Source: Taiwanofungus camphoratus
Taxonomy: Eukaryota > Basidiomycota > Agaricomycetes > Polyporales > Taiwanofungaceae
NCBI GenBank assembly: GCA_003999685.1
Contig: CP021225.1
Location: 310,001 to 374,000 of the forward strand
Direction: 5' to 3'
DNA: 64,000 nucleotides
A program made the translations under genes and the position numbers. Numbering within the stretch: position 1 is the first letter of the stretch; each line of letters starts with the position of its first letter. The notes under the pieces are model-generated. The model was not told where the DNA came from. It made no database searches and saw nothing but the letters and a program-made list of their open reading frames with translations. This document shows positions 1 through 10,369 of this stretch, piece by piece.

Positions 1-212
1 CCGAGCATATAATACCCTCCATTCTCATTGAGCACAACAACGCATACGTCCCCGAGCTCTCTTCCGACTTTGCTGCTGAGCCTTCACCTTTATCAGACCG
101 TTTCTGAACACAGAACAGTCATTACTTTGTAATTCTCTCTACCGTCGTCTTCTCGTACCAGTTTATCAGAGTCCGCTGTCTACGACTTGGTACACCCTGT
201 ACAATATCTACG

Positions 213-3100
213 ATGGCCCCAGTCTTGACGCATCCGTCAGGCGTGAACTTCCTTGACGAGCAGCAACGACCTCCAGTAAACAGTGACGCAGCTACCTATT
301 ATGGTGGCGAAGAGCAATTCAGCCGCTCGAGGACATACAGTGCCGTACGTATTGACCCTTCGTCGACCCGTTGTTTACCCGGCTCATTCCCACGTCGCAG
401 TCATTTGCTCATGGATACAACCCTAAACGACCAGCGTTTGACAATGACTGGGTTCGGCGACAAAGGCGAATGTCTCATGATGAGAAGGGCACTGGCCCCA
501 GACGGTTTTTGATCGACGTCGAGGAGACCATTCGTGTCATTCTCGAGCAGGAGGATACCGACGGCGACTTCCAGATCAGTGTCACTGATGCTGGACCGAA
601 GCTGATGGCACTCGGTACTGCTACCAGTAATGGATTCAAGAGTTTTGATATCCGAGTGCGTTCGTTACTTTTCATCCGCACAGTTTGTTGCTAATGACAT
701 CATCGTGCAATCGTTATTCGTACCAGGGAACCTATATGCTCTCCAACCTGCTGCAAGAGCTCGCCCTTGCTCGGGATCATAACAGGAAGCGCATCGTTCT
801 CGATGAAGCGCGCCTGACCGAGAACCCAGTAGATCGCTTGTCGCGCATGATTAAGAACTCTTTCTGGCATGCCTTGACACGTCGCATCGACGGGGACGGG
901 CTTGAGATCATCTGCGCAGATCCAAAGAACCGCACTGGGCGCGTAAACCCTCGTATTTACGTACCACACGGCGAGCCCGCAATGGCGGAGTACTATAGAA
1001 AGGTCGCGAAAGACAAACCGCATCTGAACCTGGACGTGCAGGTTCTGCCGCCAAAGCCTGATGATCCACATTTTGTGAAGAGCTTGAACCACAAACCTGG
1101 TATTCTAGCTCTTGCCATGAATGAGATTGATGACGGAAAGCGCGGGAAGACGCTTAAGGGTATTCCTTTCGTCGTACCGGGAGCGCGTTTCAATGAGGTT
1201 TGTGCTGCTACTTTCGCTTCCTCGCATCAATTGACTTGCCTCTTAGCTCTACAATTGGGACTCATACTTTATTTCACTCGGTCTCCTCGTCGATGGGTAC
1301 GTCAACATGGCGAAGGGCATGGTAGACCACTTTATCTTTGAAATCAAGCACTACGGCAAGATTTTGAATGGCAGCCGCAGCTATTATCTATGCCGTACGC
1401 AGCCGCCGTTCTTAACCGACATGGCACTGCAGATTTACAATCAGCTCGACCGTTCTGACATGAATGCGAACCGTGCATGGCTGAAGCGCGCGATACAAGC
1501 AGCGATCAAGGAGTACCACACCATCTGGGTCGCGGAACCGCGCATCGATCCGAAGACTGGGCTCTCACGCTATCGCCCGGACGGGCTCGGCATTCCGCCT
1601 GAGACGGAGGCGACACACTTCACGCACATCCTGGAGCCGTACGCGGCGAAGCACGGGCTGTCCGTGCTCGAGTTCAGCGAGCGCTACAGCGATGGTGTGA
1701 TCAAGGAGCCGGAGCTCGACGAGTACTTCCTGCATGACCGCGCGGTGCGCGAGTCCGGGCATGACACGACGTACCGTTTCGAGAAGCGCTGCGCGAACTT
1801 GGGCACGATTGATCTGCAGGCCCTGCTGTACAAGTACGAGGTTGACATAGGGACGGCTATTCGGGAGGTGTTTGACGACGAGCTGGAGCTGGAGGAGGAC
1901 TTCCCGCTGGCGCCGTTCCCGCCCTCACCGGAAGCGTACGCGAGTCCGCATCGGGAGAGCTCGAAGATTCGGTTGCAGAACAGCACAGTCTGGTTTGAAC
2001 GGGCGGAGTTCAGGAAGCAAATGATCGACAGGTATTGCTGGAACGAGAGCAAGAGCCTGTACTTCGACTACGATACGGTACAGGAAAAGCAGATCTTGTA
2101 TGAGAGTGTCACGGCGTTCTGGACGCTTTGGGCGGGGTGTGCCAGTGAGGAGCAATGCTGGAAGTTGATGTGCGTGGAACCTTATATGTTGTATCCTTGG
2201 ATTAATTTGCTCCCACTCATGCTACCGCCGTCCGTAGTTCTAACTCTCTCAAGAAATTCGAGGTGCTGGGTGGACTAGTCTCAGGAACCGAGGAGTCTCG
2301 CGGGAGGATATCCCTTGATCGCCCGAACCGCCAGTGGGACTTTCCGTGAGTACTTTTTGGATCCAATATGAACTGTATACTCATAATTGGTCGTTGATTC
2401 AGTTACGCCTGGTCGGTAGCTGTACCAAACCTTGACGACGTACTCTATTAATGTTTATCTCAGGCCTCCCCATCAGATTATGGCCTGGGTCGGTCTTGAA
2501 CGTTACGGCTATCTAGAGGATGCACAGAGACTGGCCTACAGGTTCCTTTACATGTGAGCCACCCTTTGTTCTCTGTATCCTGATAGTCGGCTGATATGTA
2601 TTTGAATAGGATGACGACTGCTTTCGTTGACTTCAATGGAGTTGTGCCAGAGAAGGTTCGCGCATACTCCGTTGTATCGCACTCCGTTGTATCGCACTCA
2701 TTATTTAACATGTCTTGATAGTTTGATGCCGTTAAGCTTTCTCACCTTGTAGATGCCGAGTATGGTAACCAGGGCATCGACTTCAAGATGGTACCACGGG
2801 AAGGATTTGGGTGGATGAACGGTAAGTCTATGTAGCCTAACATAGCCTTCCAGCATACTCATGTATTAACCAGCTGCATACCAAGTCGGCTTGTCTTTCC
2901 TGTCGACTGGTATGCGTCGAGCAGTCTCCACGTGCACAAGCCCTGAGGTTGTTTTTGGCGTTGCGGCAGACCAACAACCTGTGAATGCGCACACATATAT
3001 TGGCGCGCAGACAGATCCTCTCCATTTGGCGATGGAGAGTCTGCAACTCTCGTCTCCTCCGAACTCCGGGGCTCAAGCTGCTACCTCCAGCTCCCACTAA
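213..3100 (+). CDS. NTH1: Neutral (cytosolic) trehalase, GH37
   Basis: Hydrolyses stored trehalose to two glucose molecules in the cytosol. Ten exons: 213-344, 401-655, 727-1197, 1247-2169, 2238-2345, 2403-2411, 2464-2553, 2610-2655, 2722-2821, 2874-3100, giving 786 aa (yeast Nth1 is about 750). Near residue 69 is an RRMS site of the kind protein kinase A phosphorylates in neutral trehalases. Residues 96-107 ([12 protein letters not shown]) match the calcium-binding loop. Signature 1 is split by an intron and reads PGARFNE then LYNWDSYF, with Ala in place of the usual second Gly. Signature 2 reads QWDFPYAWPP and is spread over three exons, the middle one only 9 nt. There is no signal peptide, which fits the neutral rather than the acid enzyme. 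The family assignment is secure; the splice sites are inferred. Confidence 0.93.
2666..2695. repeat. 15-bp direct tandem repeat in a trehalase intron
   Basis: The unit actccgttgtatcgc occurs twice head to tail inside the intron 2656-2721. It changes intron length only. Confidence 0.8.
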
Positions 3101-3483
3101 ACACGACAGAAACGAGACATCATCCACGCTCTTTCTACGTTACCTACGCTAATCCATCCAAGGACCTAGTTTTCTTTTAGTGGACTTACATGATCGTTTC
3201 AGCCACTTTAGTCCCGCTACAGCCTCCGACAAACTTGCTAGAGCGTAGATGACATTTTATGTAGAATAACCATATTCATTGTACTATTGCCCATACGCAT
3301 TTTTTCTTTGTCTTGCAATCTGTACATGTTTGATTCATCATGGCCGTGTGTATTTCATAACACTCGTCCTCCGGGCTTTTTGATACTCGTAATGTTGAGG
3401 CGGGACGTCAATAACTGGTGGTCAGCGCTCTACTCGCCGTAATAGCGGTTTACCTGAAACCACTGACGGCGAAATGCATTTCA
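3101..3483. other. Intergenic, trehalase 3' end to ATG15 5' end
   Basis: Tandem (+/+) spacer that should hold the trehalase terminator and the ATG15 promoter. An open frame runs in from 3418, but it starts with GTG and the first in-frame ATG is at 3484. I see nothing else. Confidence 0.5.
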
Positions 3484-5157
3484 ATGCTGCCCTCAACACT
3501 AACTAGCTTACTTGCTCCATTGTTGGCTATTGCTAGCCACGATCAGACGCCAGCATCCCTAGAAGGACTCGAGCCCTCTTCATCGTTGCCATTAGATTTT
3601 GAATTGCGCCAGTATCATGCAGTGACCACCGAAGCGCAAGTCCTTTTTCACGACGTTTCCCCCGCGGAGGTCTTGTTAACAGGCGGTCCGACATCCCATG
3701 CTCTCGATACGAGGCCACTGAAATCGCATCGCCCCTCCTCCCATGCGGCTCATTCTCGGGCAAGAATACGGTCTGTGAGATACGGCGAGACTGAGCCCTT
3801 GGACTGGACCGAGGACGAGATAATAGGTCCAGACGTAGACAGTCGGGAAACCCTCCTGGAGCTTGCCAAAATGACAAACAACGCGTATCTCGAGCCTGGG
3901 GAGGCGGGATGGTATGATCTAGGTGGCAATTGGAATGTTGTAAGTGCCGGACGCGAATTTCACTGCTAGTAGCATAGAACGTGTGCTATGGTAGGCCCAC
4001 TAGTCACCAGACGCCATTATCCACACTCTCAATATCCACGAGTATATTCTAACTGCAGTTTTTGTTAGAGTTACCCATTTGGTTGGGAACCAGATGCTGA
4101 CGGTTTCCGAGGCCACGTCTTTGCGACGCCAGACAACTCTACCATAGTCTTATCCATTAAGGGTACCTCTGCGGGTATTGTTGGTGGAGGCGGTTCCACA
4201 TCAAGGAGGGATAAATTAAATGATAATCTGCTCTTTAGTTGCTGCTGCGCACGGGTAGACTGGACCTGGACGACAGTGTGCGATTGTTATCGGAGTGGGT
4301 GGCAGTGCGATCAGAACTGCCTCGAAGATGCTTTGGTAGAGGAGAGCTTATTCTATTCCGTCGGAACTGTAAGTGAGCGGGACAGACGCCATCACAGATG
4401 CACATTGCTAATCTTTTGATGATTGCAGAATCTGTACTATAATCTGACATACCTATACCCTGAGTCTGACATCTGGGTAATAGGCCATTCTTTGGGCGGG
4501 GCCCTAGCATCTTTACTGGGAGTCACATTTGGCGTCCCGGTTGTCGCGTTCGAATCTCCAGGCGAGAAGATGGCAGCGCGACGCCTACATCTTCCCTCGC
4601 CAGTAGGTCCTTCGAGTTTGATGACGTGCTTCAGACTGCTCATTGTCAATTGGACACAAAGCCTGCAGTTCAACATATTACTCATGTCTACCATACGGCG
4701 GATCCCATCGCCATGGGCACTTGCAACGGGGTACTCTCTTCTTGCGCGTTGTCTGGATACGCTATGGAAAGCAGGTTAGTTGCACCATAGTTTGACGACC
4801 GAACCGTTGCAGATCTCATCCCGTAACTCACATGAGAATTTTACTCCTAGATGTCATCTGGGATTGTCTATTGTATATGACACCGTTTCAAACCTGTCAT
4901 GGGCAGTAAATATACGCAGACATGGCATTGTTACCGTCATTGATGAAATACTTTCGAAGCCTTGGCCTCCGAGCGTTGGATCTGGCAGAGAAGTACCTGA
5001 GGCTGAGCCCGAGGAAGATTGCGTGGTGAGTTGTGATGAATGTTCCATTTCCTACACTTCTAAAATATTATATCAACCGTTCTAGGAGTGTTTTAGCTGG
5101 GAATTCGGTGACTTTCCGCCTTCAATAAATAGTCGGAACCTTATTGACAGTCCATAA
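3484..5157 (+). CDS. ATG15: Autophagy lipase Atg15
   Basis: Class 3 lipase delivered to the vacuole, where it breaks the membrane of autophagic bodies. Six exons: 3484-3939, 4069-4368, 4429-4602, 4662-4774, 4851-5025, 5086-5157 (429 aa). The protein opens with a hydrophobic stretch (about residues 4-18) that fits the family's N-terminal signal anchor. The lipase elbow GHSLGGA is followed by ESPGEKMA, then [11 protein letters not shown] and MGTCNG, all hallmarks of Atg15. The C-terminal region has the VYDTV...WAVNIRRH segment and the late Cys pair ([10 protein letters not shown]). No ATG lies in frame before 3484. Not to be confused with a secreted class 3 lipase: the conserved C-terminal part argues for Atg15. 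Confidence 0.9.
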
Positions 5158-5776
5158 TCAATGTATTGCTGTTTCAACTCACTCGGCGTAGTCGGCGGTC
5201 TGGGTATATCAGGATGCACCCGTACTGTGTCTTTACTCACCTCATGACTAATGGTTTTCCATAAATTGCTAGTGAGTAGGAACGTTTACATTCTGAATTG
5301 TTTTGCCCACGACCTGTGCCGTACCTGGTCGTCGCGGCCAGTTTGAATGTCAGCACTGATTTCATTGTGTCCTTGTCGGGCTCGATGGCTTCGTGCTACA
5401 GCTTTATTAATTTGACATCCTACGGTTCTGCGAATATACATAACGTATCATTCTATGTTTGATTTAGAAGGCCACAGTGCGAGACTAGATGGAAGTAGTG
5501 CTAGGAATTTTCAGACTGCAGTGCTGGGCTGCTTGGCTGGTGGCAACTCGTGGCACATCAAGCGATGAATTGCAGTGACTATGCAGCAGTCACAGCCTCT
5601 GCCTGTGAATACTACACTTGAGCATTCATCGAATGGTCAGTTTGAAGAAGTTCAATGAAATACACATTTTTCAAATGCTCTAAAGCCTCTCCGATCATTC
5701 TCTTGTTTCCTCGCATAGGAGTCCTAACTTTGCATCTTCATCTAAAGCTCGGATGAGACCAGCCGATAGCAAGCTT
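5158..5776. other. Intergenic, convergent 3' ends
   Basis: Lies between the ends of ATG15 (+) and the minus-strand armadillo-like gene. No coding exon, repeat or RNA gene seen. Confidence 0.5.
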
Positions 5777-6850
5777 CTATCCCTTCGTGACAACAGCACA
5801 TGCACACCAATATGCTGTGACACCACCAGTATTACAAGGGATTTTTTGCAAGTTGAATGAACTGATGTAATCCTCCACCTGACATAGCCAGTCCCCCATT
5901 GCCATGCACCTGATGCGGCCGTGTTCGTTATTTGACAATGCTAGCAGGTGTGCGAATGCCACTGTACAAGCGGTACAGAGCATATCTAGATCTTTGTGCT
6001 CGAAGCCGTCAACTGCACACTTGAGGATATCGCCAATTTCTGTCATGGCCATCGAAAAAGCCACGTGTGTCAGACGTTATCCTCACCGTCGGTGCAGAGG
6101 GAGACATTGGATGCAGGGACAGTCAAGTCACGCAAAAGAATAAGGGCCGACATCTGGATGTCTAAAGGCTCCTGACAGCTGATGGGCTCGACGAGGCAAG
6201 CAACAGCTCGGTGGTCTAATGCAATTTCTTGGAAGTGTTCATCTTCGTCAAAAAGTAGTTGCCTCAGGACTTGAATCGTGTCCTGATAGATTCGATTTGG
6301 AGCGCCTGGCCAACTTTGGGATGACTTGATAAATCGTATTCTGGGCAGAATCTCGAGTAGCATACGCACTAAGCGTGAAGTAAGACGATAATCCAGGAAG
6401 AGACACATCAACTGACGCCGAGGACACTGAACCCGACACATATGGTGCAAGAATCTTCGAAGGCGATTTGAGAGATAAATTAGTCTGTAGTTTGTCATCA
6501 TATGATACGTGCAGTCTGGAACCCCAAAGCTGATCTTTGCGATGAGCATGATAATTGGGGCGAGGGCTGCACACTACCAATTACACCGTCCACTCACTAG
6601 TCACTTGCCAAACATTATCGCTAGGCGCTGGAGGTTTGAATACAAGTTGCTGAGGACTGACGAATTGTCATCACCTTGCACAACATGAGGCAAGTTAACA
6701 GGCTGTTCTTCGGAGATAGACTTCGGGCGAGTGCTAAACAGATGCTCTCAGCAAGAACTCCAATGCAAAAAAATAGCACTGGGCACGTAGCTGGAAAAGT
6801 AAGAAAACACCACCAGTCTCGTGATACCTGTCTGACACACGGCATTGAAT
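5777..6850 (-). CDS. Hypothetical armadillo-like protein, structure unresolved
   Basis: Helical coding signal on the minus strand. The 3' part is clear: an exon (about 6087-6300) encoding VLRQLLFDEDEHFQEIAL and similar helix-rich text, a 47-nt intron 6040-6086 (GTGAGG...ACAG), then a last exon ending in TAG at 5777. Upstream there are exon-like pieces (one reads NLYSNLQRLAIMFG near 6610-6650), but two frames compete between 6250 and 6550 and the introns I can fit there are under 40 nt. The repeated leucine-rich helices suggest an ARM-type fold; I do not recognise a family. It may be a decaying gene. The 5' limit is approximate. Confidence 0.35.
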
Positions 6851-7699
6851 GGTATCCTTGGTTTCACGAAAAACTGAAGAATCACCTTTAACAAATGAGT
6901 CCAATTGTCATATCATAGAACTGCAGATGCTGAGACTTTACCAAATTTGAAAACTCGTGTTCCAGCTGGCAAGTCCGAGGTCGGACCCCGTCAGCGCCAA
7001 CACTGCCAGCAAGGGATCTTGTCCTGAACATAACTTACCTACCTATAAGGACGCGGCGCGACAGTTTCATCAATATGCGTGTCTAAGTTGCACGCCGAAC
7101 GTTAGTACGCCTGAGTTAGCACATCCCGCGTTTTACGTCACGAAGGGATGCACACGTACTCAAGCTCTTAGGAGAGGAGCATCGGCAACCTAACCGGCAA
7201 TGAAATACGATGTTCATTCGTTCAAAGCCCATACTCCACTGGGCCTTTCCAGGGGAAATATAGGTGGTTGGATTCGGTCTACGTAGTCAATGTTGTAGCG
7301 TTAGCCGGTGCATCCATAATGCCACGGTATGACTCAATAGAACGCTCAACAAAAGCTGAGCCCTCGAAGAGATGTCAGCAGCACAAACGATGATGTTTGC
7401 AAGGAAGCGCCAGTAGAAAATACAAGGGTAACCCTAACCTTCAGATGATACATGAAAACATTTGATGGTTCCAGTCAATCTAACTAAACAGCCAATGCAT
7501 CGCATCCGTCGCTTTTTCTGGTGTTGATAAATCCTTGACGTGTCCTCACAATCACAATGATGGCTAAGGGCTTCGCGCGCTCTTGCAGTGCTAGCGTATA
7601 GCTTCACCTACCAATTAGCATTTAGTATGTGCAACCCGATGTTCGTTCAGTTCTATGATTAAGAAGTCTCATTAGTGTTTCTAACAGCCTGAACATATT
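6851..7699. other. Intergenic, no gene seen
   Basis: Between the armadillo-like gene and the 3' end of MIC60. Only short frames without family features. No repeat with clear ends seen. Confidence 0.4.
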
Positions 7700-9931
7700 T
7701 TAATCCTGGACAACGAGAAGGGATGCCAGTGTCGCCTGAGCCTGAACGACCTGTAATACACAATATTCACAAAAGGGGTTAGGAAATGTAGGCGGGCACC
7801 CACCTCTAGCGCCTGCAGCACTTCTAGTCTCTTGCGAGCAGCATCCAGCCAATCAGTCAAAAGAACCTTAGCCGTTCCCTTCAGCTGATTGAGCTCCCGA
7901 GTAGCGCTATCAAGATCCTTCTCATTCATGTAGTATTCCGCCCTTGCAAGGACGCTGAGTACGTCAGGCCCTGGGACCAGCCCTTGTCTCTGGAACCTGA
8001 ACGACGAGAACAGATGTGAGGCTAGATGCGACAAGACGCCAGCATTTTGGTCAGGAACTAGAGCGACACTAGATACGCGAGGCGCCACTGATGTGGTGAA
8101 CCAAGATGCAAGGTCCGCGAATGGCTCGACACCAATGTCTGGAGTGTCTGATGTTTCAAGCGCTTCCAGCACAGAAGAAACAACGGGGTCTTCGCGAGCG
8201 GCCGCGATATGCCGTAGAGCACGCAGTTCTTCCCGGAAGGGTTTCCGTTCAGGTAATTCGACAGTGTTGTTCAAAGCACGCAGGGCCGACCACAGAGCGT
8301 GTATCCGGATGTTCTCGTCGAGGTAGGCAGAGTTATCGAGAGCGATACGTTCGAGGCGTTTGAGATTCGTCGCGAGTTCGTCCAGTTTAGCAAGGCGTCC
8401 GCCCCGCTCCTGCTCAACGCGGACCTTAATGTCGCGAATCCAGCGGCGTTGCATCTCGATACCTTGAGCAACGACTTCTTCCTTCAAGCTAAGGGCACAC
8501 AATGAGTTTGATACTCGCACAGAACATGCAAGGACTGACCGTTCATTGATGATCTCGCTCTGAGTCTGCAATTCGCGATTGAGCTTCTCCCGGTATGCTT
8601 GAACGAATTTTGCCTTCTCCTCTTCGAAGAATTTCCTGAAATCAGTTTCCTGGCTGTCCAATTTATCCTGTGCCTCCATCTCGAGCTCTAGAAGCTTGAT
8701 CGAGTAGTCCCTCGTCTGCTCATCAAGCTGAGCCTCGAGCTTGTGCCGTTCCTCCTCCTTGACCTGTTCAATGCGACTTGCAAGAGACGTCAAGTCGACT
8801 TTTGCCGTGTCGAGAATGTCCCTGGCCTTCTCAGCAGCGGTTGGGTTAGCGTTGAGGTATGAGGCAAGATTGTCAATTACGGACGCTAATTGAGCAATAA
8901 CAGGTTCTGACGCGCTGAATTCTGAAACGGCTGGGGCTACAAGAGGCAATGGGGGAGGCACTGGGCCAGCCTCCGAAGGTTCCGGCGCAGGTGCACGCTT
9001 TGGTGGTGCAGGACGAGCAAAACCAGGTGGTGGCTCAAACCCAACAGGTAGGGGCACATCGTAGATGAGGCCTTGCAACGTCGCTTCTTTGCTCTCCTTG
9101 TCACGAGGAGATATGCTGTCGGGAGGGGACGCTGGCTGAGAGGGTATCGTCGTAGCCTCTGGAAGGGATTCGATAGGTTTCCCCGAGAGCGCAGCCTCAG
9201 CTCGCTGTACGAGATCCTCCACACCCTCCGAGAACTGCACAGACTGATGCTTCGCAATCGCCGCCGCCTTGGAGCCCTTCTCCTTGATCTCGTTTACATG
9301 TACAGAGGTCTTAAGCGAGTTCGCGATGGATTTGACCCTGTCTTTGCCCTCTTGTATTAAATCGGAGGCCGCAGACTTCGAGGATTGTACCTTATCAGTA
9401 GCAGCATCCTTGACTCTGTCTGCCACCTCTTTGGTCCTCTCATACACCGTAGATGTGCTTGACCCTTCGCGCTGGCCAGAGAGAAGCCCTTGAACATAGT
9501 CTGCGATGTTCTTTCCTGTGACGATGACCTTGTCGGCAGCATCCTTCCCAGAACTTATCACCTTCTGAACAGTCAGCGTGTCCCAGTCATGATCCTCCCC
9601 GTACTGAATGACCATTGAGCCCAGTGGGACTTTCTCGACGAAGAGCTCATGGTAGGGCTGATATTTGAACGCGACGAATGCACTGCCGACATAAAATGTC
9701 GCGGTGGCTGCGGTAGTATAGAAAACTAGCCTTCGGAAGATGTTCTTCTTTTTCTTGGGTGCGGGCGCAGGTGTTTCCGTCGCAAACCGCTTTAGAGACG
9801 GCGCCGTTCACTGTCGGTAAGCATGAACAGAGAGGTGCGGACTCAAGAGTACTCACGCGACGTATCAACCTAACGGCAACCCTCCCGGAAGACGTCCCAC
9901 CCACCCTAGGGACAGACAGCGCACGAATCAT
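7700..9931 (-). CDS. MIC60: MICOS complex subunit MIC60 (mitofilin)
   Basis: Inner mitochondrial membrane protein that forms crista junctions. Four exons on the minus strand: 9857-9931, 8540-9789, 7804-8488, 7700-7750, total 686 aa. The N-terminus is basic with few acids (RLIRR / RFATE across the first intron), a mitochondrial presequence. A lysine patch (KKKKNIFRR) precedes one membrane helix (about residues 46-66, ending VGSAFVAFKY). After that come an Ala/Lys-rich region, a Pro-rich linker, a long coiled coil (about residues 240-400) and the conserved mitofilin C-terminal domain with LARAEYYMNEKDLDSA. The last 16 codons are a separate exon. It diverges from the Atg22-like gene across 438 bp. 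Confidence 0.93.
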
Positions 9932-10369
9932 GCGGGCACGCTGAACGTTGTAGCGTCGTCACTGCTAGTTCCACGCCCAAGGACGTGGAAGATATTTTGG
10001 CTAACCGCGTCGGATGACCTCGGAGCCATAGTAGATTGAGTAATATTTATGACAGCTTTAAACCTCCTCCTGAGCTGACACTAAGTTATATTTAAGGATA
10101 GCTTAGCTATCGTTCCCGCACTATCTTGGTTGTTAGGGCGCGGGGAAATAGCTCTCGCATTGAAATTGACGGTAAATTTACTCGCTCTGCAGTTCTATTT
10201 AACCTAAGTAAATTACCCCAAGCTAATTAGCCCGGCCTATTTCCCCGCGCCCTATTGGTTGTGTACTTAGTCGCCCGCCCACACTGTCCTGCGACCAGGT
10301 ATCCCAAGTTATGGCGCCTGCGTTTGTAATTCAGCTTGCTGGATCTCTTCATCTTCGGCGCAACCAGCA
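9932..10369. promoter_or_regulatory. Divergent MIC60 / ATG22-like promoter region
   Basis: The two start codons face away from each other across this interval, so it should contain both promoters. It carries a 121-bp MITE (separate entry). Confidence 0.55.
10134..10254. mobile_element. hAT-type MITE, 121 bp
   Basis: Perfect 18-bp terminal inverted repeats (TAGGGCGCGGGGAAATAG and its reverse complement) bound an AT-rich core of 85 bp. The element is flanked by an exact 8-bp direct repeat TTGGTTGT (10126-10133 and 10255-10262). TAGGG ends with an 8-bp target duplication are the pattern of hAT elements. There is no transposase, so it is non-autonomous. Inner sequences ggtaaattta and taagtaaattacc are also roughly inverted. 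Perfect ends and target duplication suggest a fairly recent insertion. Confidence 0.85.

Noticed and set aside
1565-2155. Antisense frames over the trehalase gene
   Set aside because: Shadows of GC-rich coding sequence on the other strand; the sense frame is an unmistakable trehalase.
3418-3483. Longer N-terminus for Atg15
   Set aside because: The open frame extends upstream but begins with GTG and contains no ATG before 3484.
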